The notes beneath the pieces are model-generated. The model worked only from the letters and a program-made list of their open reading frames with translations. It was not told the DNA's origin and made no database searches. DNA of 23,882 bases from CAYYJR01 sp964472305 (GTDB lineage Bacteria; Armatimonadota; Hebobacteria; CAIYQO01): the NCBI GenBank assembly GCA_964472305.1, contig CAYYJR010000035.1:1-23882 (forward strand). Direction: 5' to 3'. Within the stretch, counting starts at the first letter, position 1; every line of letters begins with the position of its first letter. A program made the translations under genes and the position numbers. This document shows positions 6,145 to 13,621 of this stretch, piece after piece.

Positions 6145-7824
6145 ATGGCCGACACACAGCAGGTCATTTATTCGATGGTGCGCGTGGGGCGCATTTACCC
6201 ACCCAATAAACAGGTGTTGCGCGACATATCGCTCAGCTTTTTCTATGGCGCCAAGATTGGCGTCCTCGGGTTGAACGGTTCCGGGAAAAGCACGCTGCTG
6301 CGCATTATGGCCGGCATCGATACCGACCATCTCGGTGAAACGATGCTCTCCGACGGTTACACGGTAGGCATGCTGGAGCAGGAACCGTACCTGGATCCCG
6401 CCAAGACGGTCAGGCAGATCGTCGAGGAGGCGGTGCAGCCGCTGGTAGACCTGGTGGCGCGTTACGACGCCGTCAGCGCCGCCTTCGGGGACGATGACGC
6501 GGATATCGACGCCCTCATCGAAGAACAAGGCCGTCTGCAGGAAGAAATCGAGAAACACGACGCATGGTCGCTGGATCAGCGGTTGGAGGTCGCGATGGAC
6601 GCGCTGCGCTGCCCGCCGGGTGAGACGCCGGTGGGGGTGCTCTCCGGCGGCGAACGGCGGCGCGTGGCGTTGTGCCGTCTGCTGCTCACCGAACCGGACA
6701 TCCTACTGTTGGATGAACCGACCAACCACCTCGACGCGGAGTCGGTGGCATGGTTGGAACGCCACCTGCGCGACTACCAGGGCACGGTGATCGCCGTTAC
6801 CCACGACCGCTACTTCCTCGACAACGTGGCGGGGTGGATTCTGGAATTGGATCGCGGCCACGGCATCCCATGGAAAGGCAATTATTCCTCGTGGCTGGAG
6901 CAAAAACAGGCACGGCTGGCGCAGGAGAAACAATCCGACAGCAAACGCCAGCGCACGCTGCAGCGCGAGTTGGAATGGATTCGCCTGAGTCCGAAGGCGC
7001 GGCAGGCGAAGGGGAAAGCCCGCGTCACCGCGTATGAAAACCTGTTGAGCCAGGAGACGGAGGGACGGCGTGAGGAGTTAGAGATCGCCATCGCTCCCGC
7101 GCCGCGGCTGGGCGAACTGGTGATCAACCTTGACGGCGTGACGAAAGCGTACGGCGATCGCCTGCTGATCGATAACTTCACCGCCCATATCCCGCCCGGC
7201 GCCATCGTCGGGGTCATCGGTCCCAACGGCGCGGGAAAAACCACGCTGCTGAAGCTGATCACCGGCGCGGAACAACCGGACGCCGGCAGCATTACCATCG
7301 GACAGACGGTAGAGATGTCCCATGTGGACCAGAGCCGTGAAACGCTGAACGGCGAGCACACCGTGTGGGAAGAGATTTCCGGCGGGCAGGAAACGCTCAC
7401 ATTGGGCCAGCGCACCATGAACTCGCGTGCCTATGTCGGCAGCTTCAACTTTCTCGGTACCGACCAGCAGAAGCAGGTGAAAAATCTCTCCGGCGGTGAG
7501 CGTAATCGCGTGCAACTGGCCAAAATGCTGGCACGCGGGTCAAACGTTATCCTTTTCGACGAACCGACCAATGACCTCGACATCAACACGCTGCGCGCAT
7601 TGGAAGAGGCCATCGAGCAGTTCGCCGGCTCCGCCATTGTTGTCAGCCACGACCGCTGGTTCCTCGACCGCGTCGCCACCAACATCCTTGCCTTCGAGGA
7701 AGACGGTTCCATCACCTGGTGCGAAGGCAACTTCAGCGATTACGACGCCGAGCGCCGCAAGCGCCTGGGCGTCGCCGCCGACACCCCGCACCGTATGCGG
7801 TATCGCAAATTGACGCGGGACTGA
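6145..7824 (+). CDS. ettA: Energy-dependent translational throttle protein EttA (ABC-F ATPase)
   Basis: EttA is an ABC-F protein that binds the ribosomal E site and gates entry into elongation according to the ATP/ADP ratio. The 559-residue protein aligns by eye with E. coli EttA (555) over its length. The first domain has Walker A GLNGSGKST (42-50), signature LSGGERRRVAL and Walker B LLLDEPTNHLD. The second has GPNGAGKTT (about 357-365), LSGGERNRVQL and ILFDEPTNDLD. Both switch histidines are present (ITHDRYFLDN-like and VSHDRWFLDR), as are the linker segment NYSSWLEQK and the RQAKGKARV stretch. It has no membrane segments, as expected. The start is set at 6145 because AAAGGA precedes it and the family N-terminus begins there; the upstream in-frame extension has no similarity. 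Confidence 0.95.
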   Translation: MADTQQVIYSMVRVGRIYPPNKQVLRDISLSFFYGAKIGVLGLNGSGKSTLLRIMAGIDTDHLGETMLSDGYTVGMLEQEPYLDPAKTVRQIVEEAVQPLVDLVARYDAVSAAFGDDDADIDALIEEQGRLQEEIEKHDAWSLDQRLEVAMDALRCPPGETPVGVLSGGERRRVALCRLLLTEPDILLLDEPTNHLDAESVAWLERHLRDYQGTVIAVTHDRYFLDNVAGWILELDRGHGIPWKGNYSSWLEQKQARLAQEKQSDSKRQRTLQRELEWIRLSPKARQAKGKARVTAYENLLSQETEGRREELEIAIAPAPRLGELVINLDGVTKAYGDRLLIDNFTAHIPPGAIVGVIGPNGAGKTTLLKLITGAEQPDAGSITIGQTVEMSHVDQSRETLNGEHTVWEEISGGQETLTLGQRTMNSRAYVGSFNFLGTDQQKQVKNLSGGERNRVQLAKMLARGSNVILFDEPTNDLDINTLRALEEAIEQFAGSAIVVSHDRWFLDRVATNILAFEEDGSITWCEGNFSDYDAERRKRLGVAADTPHRMRYRKLTRD

Positions 7825-7881
7825 CCAAACGCGCACCAGCGCTTTCCGTGTTGATGCCGTCGTGTGGTTCGATTCCATTGA

Positions 7882-7910
7882 TTGCCGAATGACACGTTCC
7901 GGTGTATAGT
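7882..7910 (+). promoter_or_regulatory. Promoter of the lipoprotein gene
   Basis: TTGCCG (7882-7887), a 17-bp spacer and TATAGT (7905-7910) form a good sigma70-type promoter. Transcription would begin near 7917, about 47 bases before the ATG at 7964, which has its own GGAGA ribosome-binding site. Confidence 0.6.
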
Positions 7911-7963
7911 GAAGGCAGTGCCTGCTATCCCCCATAGCCGGTCATCCGACACGGAGAACAGCG

Positions 7964-9178
7964 ATGGCGCACATAGGGCGAATCGTGATCGCGCTGGTCG
8001 TGATCATCTGTATAGGCGGGGTGCTCGGTTGCGCCGTCAGTGGCGGAACGGGGGGCAACGGGTTGATTGTTACGCCATCGTCGACCACGCTGCAACCGGG
8101 CGGCACCCGCAGCTTCAGCGCGAATGTCTCGGTGGCATGGAGTGTGCTGGAAGCCGATGGCGGCTATATCAGCAACTCCGGCCTGTACGTCGCGCCCGGC
8201 GTCGCCGGCACGTATCATGTGGTGGCAACCAGCATGGACGGCAGCAAGACCGTCTCCGCAAAAGTGATCGTTTCGAGCAGCGGCAGCGTGAGCGGATTGG
8301 TGGCCGCCCCAATGGCTGACGCCGCCACCATGAATTACCCGAAAGGCGCGACGCTCGTTCGCTGGCCGTCGATGGGCATCCGTGTGATGGCGTATCTCCT
8401 GTATCGGGATACCAACCAGTCCGCACCGATCGCGGTCCTGGACGGATCTACCACGTTTTACATCGATTCCGCGACGCCGTTGCCGTCGCCGGATGATATG
8501 ATGGAAGACACGCAGGTGTCGATTCAACTCGATCAAAATACCGGCTTCCTGGAGAATTTCGATTTTACCACGACATATGCCCAGAGTCTGGATGATCTGA
8601 AGAATCCTGAGATGCAGTTCACAAACGCCAGCCTCGATATCACCTGTCATCGCGTGCCGCTGAAAGCCGGGGAGACGTGCGGATACCAGCTTCGCGTCCT
8701 GTTTGTGGAATACGATCCAGGCAGTCTGACTGATCCGTTGCAGCACCCCGCGGAATACCGTCTATACCTGGGCAACAAGGGTGGAACCAGCAATCGCATT
8801 GCCCTTACCGAGCCGCCGACGCTGACCGTGCCGGCTGACCAACTGCAACCACTTGATGACAACTATTCGTGCACGCGAGTGCCGGGGGCACTGCTGTATA
8901 CGCTGCAAATTTCCACGGATCCGGTGTTCCTGCCCGGGCGGACGCAGACCGTGGCCGCGCGGGTGGACAGCGATCAGTATGTGGTCGGCGAATTTCCCTA
9001 CACGCAGCTCTGGACAGCCTTCCCCGCCGCCGGCCAGCGTATCATCTACTGGCGCATGGGGGCGCGCATTGCCGGGCAGGCGCTGCCGGTCGCGCTGACC
9101 GATACGGTGCAGAACGGATGGGTTTACTCGACGCCGAATATCTTCCAACTGCCGGAATTCCCGCCGCCGGGACCGTGA
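7964..9178 (+). CDS. Predicted lipoprotein with bacterial Ig-like domain, function unknown
   Basis: This 404-residue protein starts with a lipoprotein signal: MAHIGR, a hydrophobic stretch (7-22) and a lipobox VLGC ending at Cys23, followed by a Gly/Ser-rich linker. Residues ~33-105 (LIVTPSSTTLQPGGTRSFSA, then VAWSVLEADGG and YHVVATSMDGSKTVSAKVIV) look like a Big-type Ig-like domain common in surface proteins. The rest (about 110-400) has repeated patterns such as RWPSMGIRVMAYLLYRD and LYTLQISTDPVF, which suggest fibronectin-III-like beta sandwiches. No catalytic motif was recognised. It is probably anchored to a membrane and exposed at the cell envelope. Its stop lies four bases from the stop of the convergent aldolase gene. 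It has its own promoter. Confidence 0.75.
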   Translation: MAHIGRIVIALVVIICIGGVLGCAVSGGTGGNGLIVTPSSTTLQPGGTRSFSANVSVAWSVLEADGGYISNSGLYVAPGVAGTYHVVATSMDGSKTVSAKVIVSSSGSVSGLVAAPMADAATMNYPKGATLVRWPSMGIRVMAYLLYRDTNQSAPIAVLDGSTTFYIDSATPLPSPDDMMEDTQVSIQLDQNTGFLENFDFTTTYAQSLDDLKNPEMQFTNASLDITCHRVPLKAGETCGYQLRVLFVEYDPGSLTDPLQHPAEYRLYLGNKGGTSNRIALTEPPTLTVPADQLQPLDDNYSCTRVPGALLYTLQISTDPVFLPGRTQTVAARVDSDQYVVGEFPYTQLWTAFPAAGQRIIYWRMGARIAGQALPVALTDTVQNGWVYSTPNIFQLPEFPPPGP

Positions 9179-9182
9179 ACGC

Positions 9183-9821
9183 TTACTCGTCGCCGTGGTA
9201 TTGTTGCGCAAGGTACCGCAACTCGTTGTCGGGAAGAGGCTGCGGTCCACCCAGCGTGTAAGCCGCCAGCAGCGTTTGGCAGGACAGTTCCAGCGTATCG
9301 AGGATATCGTACGCTTCCCACAGATCCTCACCCCAGGTTAGCACGCCGTGATGCGCCATCAGGTAGGCTTTGCGGTTCGGCTGCATCAGCCGTCCGACCA
9401 ATTCCGCCAGCTCCGGCGAGGAGGGCGGCGCGTACGGAATGACCGGCACTTCCGGACCGAGAATGGCATAGGCCTCGGAAGAAGAGCGGGTATCGATGGT
9501 TTTGCCTGCCTGCGCGAAGCCGGTGGAGGCGGGCGGGTGCGCGTGAATGATGGCCCCCGCCGACGGCAGCGCCTGATAGGCCATCAGATGCATGAAAGTC
9601 TCGCTGGAAGGGGTGCGCAAACCTTCCAGCGTTTCGCCTGATTCCGCCACCCGCACCAGGTCTTCCACCTCAACCCGCGCTTTATGCAGTCGGCTCGGTG
9701 TCACCCAGAAGCTGCCGTCCGCGCGGCGGATACTGAGGTTGCCGCCGGTGGCGGTGGTGAAATTGCGTGCGGCCAGCAGATGGCACGCTTCGACGAGGGC
9801 TAGACGCGAATCAACGGGCAT
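9183..9821 (-). CDS. Class II aldolase/adducin family protein
   Basis: This 212-residue protein belongs to the zinc-dependent class II aldolase/adducin family, which includes L-fuculose-1-phosphate aldolase, L-ribulose-5-phosphate 4-epimerase and methylthioribulose-1-phosphate dehydratase. Motifs seen are TGGNLSIR (25-32), TPSR (41-44), SSETFMH with the probable catalytic Glu74, the zinc-binding HAH (93-95) and AHHGVLTWGEDLWEA with the third His (157/158). The length fits a fuculose-type aldolase. The exact substrate cannot be set; no fucose or methionine-salvage genes are nearby. The frame is open upstream to 9902, but GAGG six bases before the ATG at 9821 and family alignment favour the shorter start. 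It lies 77 bp downstream of tgt on the same strand. Confidence 0.87.
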   Translation of the reverse strand: MPVDSRLALVEACHLLAARNFTTATGGNLSIRRADGSFWVTPSRLHKARVEVEDLVRVAESGETLEGLRTPSSETFMHLMAYQALPSAGAIIHAHPPASTGFAQAGKTIDTRSSSEAYAILGPEVPVIPYAPPSSPELAELVGRLMQPNRKAYLMAHHGVLTWGEDLWEAYDILDTLELSCQTLLAAYTLGGPQPLPDNELRYLAQQYHGDE

Positions 9822-9898
9822 AGGTAACCTCATAAGATGTGTACTGCCCATAGTATGCCAGCCCACGAGTGGAATGTCCAGCGGAATAGACGGTCGCA

Positions 9899-11020
9899 TC
9901 AATCTCGATAATCGCGCAGAAACGCTTCCGCCCAGGCCGTCAACGTGCCCGCGGTGAGTTGTTCACGCATGGCGGTCATCAATTGCTGGTACAACGACAG
10001 GTTATGGTAACTGAGTGAGCGGATCGCCAGGATCTCGCCCGCCTTCAGCAGGTGGCGCAGGTAGGCGCGCGTGAACGTGCGGCATACGGCGCACGAACAG
10101 CGCGAATCGAGCGGGCCGGCATCGGTTTCATATTGCGCGTTGCGCAGGTTCAGCCGGCCTTCCCAGGTGAAGACGGAGCCGTTGCGGCCCATGCGGGTGG
10201 GGAGCACGCAATCGAACATATCCACCCCTTGCAACACCCCGCGCACCAGGTCGGTGGGAGTGCCTACGCCCATCAGGTAACGCGGTTTCTCCTCCGGCAG
10301 CACGGCGGTGGCAACGTCGAGCATCGTCCACATCATCTCCTTCGGCTCGCCCACCGACAGCCCGCCAATGGAGTAACCGGGAAAATCCATCGCCGTCAGT
10401 ATCTCCGCGCTCTCGCCGCGCAAATCCGTCTCGAAGCCGCCTTGCACGATGCCGAAGAGTGCTTGCCCGCCGGCCGGGTTCCACGCCTCCCGCCCGCGCG
10501 CAGCCCAGCGGTGGGTGCGCGCGGTGGCTTCCTGCGTCTGCGCGCGCGTCGCGCCCCAGGCGATGGGCTGGTCGAATGACATGATGATATCCGCCCCCAG
10601 CCGCTGTTGCGTATTGATGGCCTTTTCGGGACTCATGAAGTGCTCCGAGCCGTCGATGTGCGACTTGAACGCCAATCCATCCTCGCTCACCTTGTGCAGC
10701 GTGGATAGGCTGAAGATTTGATACCCGCCACTGTCGGTGAGGATGCCGCCGTCCCATGCCTGGAAACGATGCAGCCCGCCCAGCCGCTCGACCAGTTCGA
10801 CGCCGGGGCGCAGGTACAGATGGTAGGCGTTATTAAGGATGATTTGCGCGCCCGTCGCGCGCACCTCGTCCGGGGTCAGGCTTTTGACGGATGCCTGCGT
10901 GCCCACCGGCATGAAAGCCGGCGTATCGATCACTCCGGCCCGGGTGTGCAGTTGTCCGCGGCGAGCGCGCCCCTCGCGGGCGGAAATCGTAAATGAGAAC
11001 AAAGGATTCACCTCATGCAT
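9899..11020 (-). CDS. tgt: Queuine/preQ1 tRNA-guanine transglycosylase
   Basis: Tgt replaces guanine-34 of tRNAs with GUN anticodons by preQ1, the first tRNA-bound step of queuosine synthesis. From the ATG at 11020 the protein has 373 residues, typical of bacterial Tgt. Motifs seen: MPVGTQASVKSL (37-48), LTDSGGYQIFSL (94-105; most family members have Phe rather than Tyr after SGG), ALFGIVQGG (187-195), GGLSVGE (219-225), the active-site VDMFDCVLPTR (266-276) and the zinc site C308, C310, C313 and H339. The frame extends 32 codons further upstream, but that part has no family resemblance. No strong ribosome-binding site precedes the chosen ATG. The start faces the transporter gene only 15 bp away. 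Confidence 0.94.
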   Translation of the reverse strand: MHEVNPLFSFTISAREGRARRGQLHTRAGVIDTPAFMPVGTQASVKSLTPDEVRATGAQIILNNAYHLYLRPGVELVERLGGLHRFQAWDGGILTDSGGYQIFSLSTLHKVSEDGLAFKSHIDGSEHFMSPEKAINTQQRLGADIIMSFDQPIAWGATRAQTQEATARTHRWAARGREAWNPAGGQALFGIVQGGFETDLRGESAEILTAMDFPGYSIGGLSVGEPKEMMWTMLDVATAVLPEEKPRYLMGVGTPTDLVRGVLQGVDMFDCVLPTRMGRNGSVFTWEGRLNLRNAQYETDAGPLDSRCSCAVCRTFTRAYLRHLLKAGEILAIRSLSYHNLSLYQQLMTAMREQLTAGTLTAWAEAFLRDYRD

Positions 11021-11035
11021 GGCAAAAAGTAATCG

Positions 11036-11932
11036 ATGATGTTTTCGCCGATAGTGCTGGGTTTCGTGCTCGGTATCCTTAGCGCCGTCTTTTTCGCGCT
11101 GTATATGGTGCCGCAAAAATTTATCAAGGTGGATAATACCACCTTTTTATGGGCAATGGGGATCGGTGTGTTAATTTGTGCCCTGGTTCCCTACGCGATC
11201 ATGGGCTGTCCGCATCGCGCCACCCTGCCGATGCTCGGCGCCGCGGTGACGTGCGGCGTGGTTTGGTGCCTGGGCACGCTGGCTTTCGCCGCGGGCATAC
11301 AGCGCGTGGGGCTGGCACTGGCGACCCCGATGAAAAATACCACGGGGGTACTCGGCACGCTGGTGGGATTGGTGGCATTTGCGGAATGGCGGACCACCAG
11401 CCCCGTGTGGTGCCTGCTCGGCAGCGTGCTTATCGTGTGCGCGGCCATCGTGATCGGCGTTTCCGGCAAGGCGGAAACGCCGCGACGCGCGACGCTGGCG
11501 GGCATGGGGTTCGCCTTGCTGGCGGCGTGTTGCTATGCCAGCTACCTCTACCCGTTGAAGCGCACCGTCGCCGCCATCGGGTACTGGGAGTTCGCGCCGT
11601 GGATGGCGGTGGGCATCGTCATCATGGCCAGCATTGCCGTGCTGGCGCGTCCCGGCGGGCTGCGTGATTTTCGTCGCTGTCCCCTGCGCGATTTCGCCAT
11701 CTCCGCGCTGGGCGGCGTCAGTTGGACCATCGCGCTCTTTTGCCTCATCGGCAGCATGGCGCTGGTCGGCCTGTCCGTTGCCTGGTCGCTGGCCCAGCTC
11801 AACACTGTGCCCGCGGTGGCATTGGGCATCGTCTTTTTTCACGAAGTGCCGGTGCGCACTCACTGGCCCAAGCTGGCGCTGGGTTTGCTGGCAGCCACGG
11901 TCGGAACAATTTTACTCGGGATTTCGCAGTAG
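11036..11932 (+). CDS. DMT-superfamily transporter, GRP/RhaT-like sugar uptake type
   Basis: This 298-residue membrane protein has about ten hydrophobic helices arranged as two similar halves, as in the drug/metabolite transporter superfamily. The first-helix pattern (FVLGILSAVFFALYMVPQKF), the internal ATPMKNTTGVLGTLVGLVAFAEW segment and the closing LAQLNTVPAVALGIVFFHE resemble the glucose/ribose porter (GRP) and rhamnose (RhaT) branches more than EamA exporters. By analogy it would import a sugar with a proton, but the substrate is unknown and this sub-assignment is by eye. It has two adjacent ATG codons (11036, 11039) and a poor ribosome-binding site. It is divergent from tgt and 55 bp upstream of comF. 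Confidence 0.75.
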   Translation: MMFSPIVLGFVLGILSAVFFALYMVPQKFIKVDNTTFLWAMGIGVLICALVPYAIMGCPHRATLPMLGAAVTCGVVWCLGTLAFAAGIQRVGLALATPMKNTTGVLGTLVGLVAFAEWRTTSPVWCLLGSVLIVCAAIVIGVSGKAETPRRATLAGMGFALLAACCYASYLYPLKRTVAAIGYWEFAPWMAVGIVIMASIAVLARPGGLRDFRRCPLRDFAISALGGVSWTIALFCLIGSMALVGLSVAWSLAQLNTVPAVALGIVFFHEVPVRTHWPKLALGLLAATVGTILLGISQ

Positions 11933-11987
11933 CGATTTTCCCGTAACGGCAGGGGATTTCATTGAGCAGGTCAAACCTATTGACCTA

Positions 11988-12779
11988 ATGACTAACCACC
12001 TGGCGATGTTGCTGGATGGCGTGCTGTCGCTGCTGTTTCCACGGCGCTGCGAAGTCTGCGGCACGCTGCAGGAACCGGTCGTGTGCGCGTCATGCCAGGA
12101 GGCATTCACGCGCATCGCTCCGCCGCATTGCCTGCAGTGCGGGCTGCCGTTCGATCCCCTGGCGCAATCCTCCACCCATTGCGCGGAATGCCGTGAAGAT
12201 CCGCCACCCTTCGATGCCGCGCGTGCCGCCGGCCTGTATGGCGAGGGACTGCGGTTGGCCATCCACCAGTTTAAATATGGTGGCGTCCGCGCGCTGGCTG
12301 CGCCGTTGAGCGCACTGATCGCACGGGTGGTAACGCCGCCGTTCGACATTGATTGCTTATGCCCGGTACCACTGCACCCCAAGCGCGAGGCGATGCGCGG
12401 CTACAATCAGTCGCTGTTGCTGGCCGAGGAAGTGGGAGTGCACTGGCAACTTCCCGTGGCGGCGGACATCCTGACACGTATTCACAACACACCGCCGCAG
12501 ATGCAGTTGCCCGCTACCGAGCGCCGGCGCAATGTGAAAGGCGCATTCGCGGTGGCCGATGGCACGGTACGCGACCGCGCCATCGGCCTGGTCGATGATG
12601 TCTTCACCACCGGATCCACCCTGCGCGAATGCAGCCTGGCCCTCAAACGCGCCGGTGCCGCGCGGGTGCTGGTGATCACCGTGGCGCGCACGGTGACGGG
12701 AATCAGACCGGTGCGTGTTCCCCTGCGGGATGAGGCAGCGCATGATGCAGGGAGACGCCATGCTGCCGACAGTAGGTGA
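11988..12779 (+). CDS. comF: ComF family protein (phosphoribosyltransferase-like, competence)
   Basis: ComF(C) proteins act on incoming single-stranded DNA in natural transformation and possibly on replication restart. The 263-residue protein has two N-terminal Cys4 zinc-binding elements (C21, C24, C33, C36 and C48, C51, C65, C68), the family segment GLRLAIHQFKYGG (87-99), LCPVPLHPKREAMRGYNQS and the PRPP-binding loop GLVDDVFTTGSTL (about 199-211). The tail after VARTV (~30 residues) is longer than usual and is not conserved as far as I know. The ATG at 11988 fits the family N-terminus (LLDGVLSLLFPRRCEVCG), but its ribosome-binding site is weak; the frame is open upstream into the transporter gene, which is not coding in this frame. 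Confidence 0.88.
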   Translation: MTNHLAMLLDGVLSLLFPRRCEVCGTLQEPVVCASCQEAFTRIAPPHCLQCGLPFDPLAQSSTHCAECREDPPPFDAARAAGLYGEGLRLAIHQFKYGGVRALAAPLSALIARVVTPPFDIDCLCPVPLHPKREAMRGYNQSLLLAEEVGVHWQLPVAADILTRIHNTPPQMQLPATERRRNVKGAFAVADGTVRDRAIGLVDDVFTTGSTLRECSLALKRAGAARVLVITVARTVTGIRPVRVPLRDEAAHDAGRRHAADSR

Positions 12780-12898
12780 CCGGTGTGTTAAAACCGGACA
12801 AGCAGGGCGATTCCACCACGGCGATGGTCCACTTCCGAACGTGCGGCGGGGGGAATGCGACGTGAGGTGGGTAGCATGATTCCGGGAGGCGTGTGATC

Positions 12899-13465
12899 AT
12901 GCAGGTTGCCTCATTCATCCTGGTGAATGATCGGTTGCTGCATCACTTTGAAGATCAAGTGGAAGCAGCAATGAAGCGTGTCGCCACGCCCGCTGCGGTC
13001 TTTCTGAACCTGGTTCAGATGCGTCTGCAAGAGCTGGGCGCGGAGCATCCGATCAGTATCCCGGTGAGCTCGCTTTTTCCCCTCGATCAGGCTGCCGAAC
13101 GCCAGCACGAGCAACTGCTGAGCGCTTTCGAAGATCCGTCGCATCCCTCCAGACTGGGACGCATGGCGCAACATGCCAACGTCCCGCTGTATTACATCTC
13201 ACCCGGACGCGTGCGCCAATTTCTGCAGGTGCTGGAAAAACTGCGTCTGGCAACCCAACTGCGCCCGGACGATGTGGTCGCGCTGTTGGGCAAGCGCATC
13301 TCGCACAGCGAATTGCCCGCGGTGGCACGGCTGATCGATCAATTTCGCCATGATCTGTACCAGGTGTACCTCGACGCGGCGATGCAGGGGAAAGGCGTGC
13401 TGGTGCTGGTGGTCAGTCAGGCGGAGATCATGGCCTCCGATGATAGCTTCCCCCGCGCGGCGTAA
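12899..13465 (+). CDS. Hypothetical soluble protein
   Basis: I do not recognise this 188-residue protein. It has no signal peptide, membrane segment or Cys cluster. The sequence looks mostly alpha-helical: a helix after VNDRLLHHFEDQVEAAMKRV, a FLNLVQMRLQEL helix, a loop rich in Pro (HPISIPVSSLFPLD), then GRVRQFLQVLEKLRLATQLRPDDVVALLG and a C-terminal strand GVLVLVVSQAEIM. A GGGAGG nine bases upstream supports the ATG at 12899; the in-frame GTG at 12893 sits too close to it. It follows comF after 120 bp and precedes the promoter of the DUF4139 gene, so it may be the last gene of the transporter-comF run. Residue make-up and codon use look like a genuine gene. Confidence 0.65.
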   Translation: MQVASFILVNDRLLHHFEDQVEAAMKRVATPAAVFLNLVQMRLQELGAEHPISIPVSSLFPLDQAAERQHEQLLSAFEDPSHPSRLGRMAQHANVPLYYISPGRVRQFLQVLEKLRLATQLRPDDVVALLGKRISHSELPAVARLIDQFRHDLYQVYLDAAMQGKGVLVLVVSQAEIMASDDSFPRAA

Positions 13466-13494
13466 TCCGCAGGCTTGAGCGCAACTCTGTCGCC

Positions 13495-13524
13495 TTGACA
13501 GACCCTTACCCGGATGGTTATAGT
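13495..13524 (+). promoter_or_regulatory. Strong sigma70-type promoter of the DUF4139 gene
   Basis: A perfect TTGACA (13495-13500), an 18-bp spacer and TATAGT (13519-13524) form the best promoter in the window. Transcription would start near 13531, giving a leader of about 90 bases before the ATG at 13622. The in-frame start at 13514 would lie inside the promoter and is rejected. Confidence 0.75.
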
Positions 13525-13621
13525 GCCGGTACGCGAAGTGTTTCCACCGGCGGGAACAATCGTTCCTCGTCAGCCGTCATACTGCAATAACATCAACAAT
13601 CTGCATCTCCGGGAGGTACCA

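Noticed and set aside
7925..8746. A 273-codon minus frame across the lipoprotein gene
   Set aside because: It is antisense to a gene with a clear lipobox, promoter and ribosome-binding site; its translation is rich in Arg, His and Gln.
11634..11987. Upstream extension of comF through the transporter gene
   Set aside because: This frame overlaps the coding transporter gene in another frame and has no ComF similarity; the ComF N-terminal Cys motif begins after 11988.
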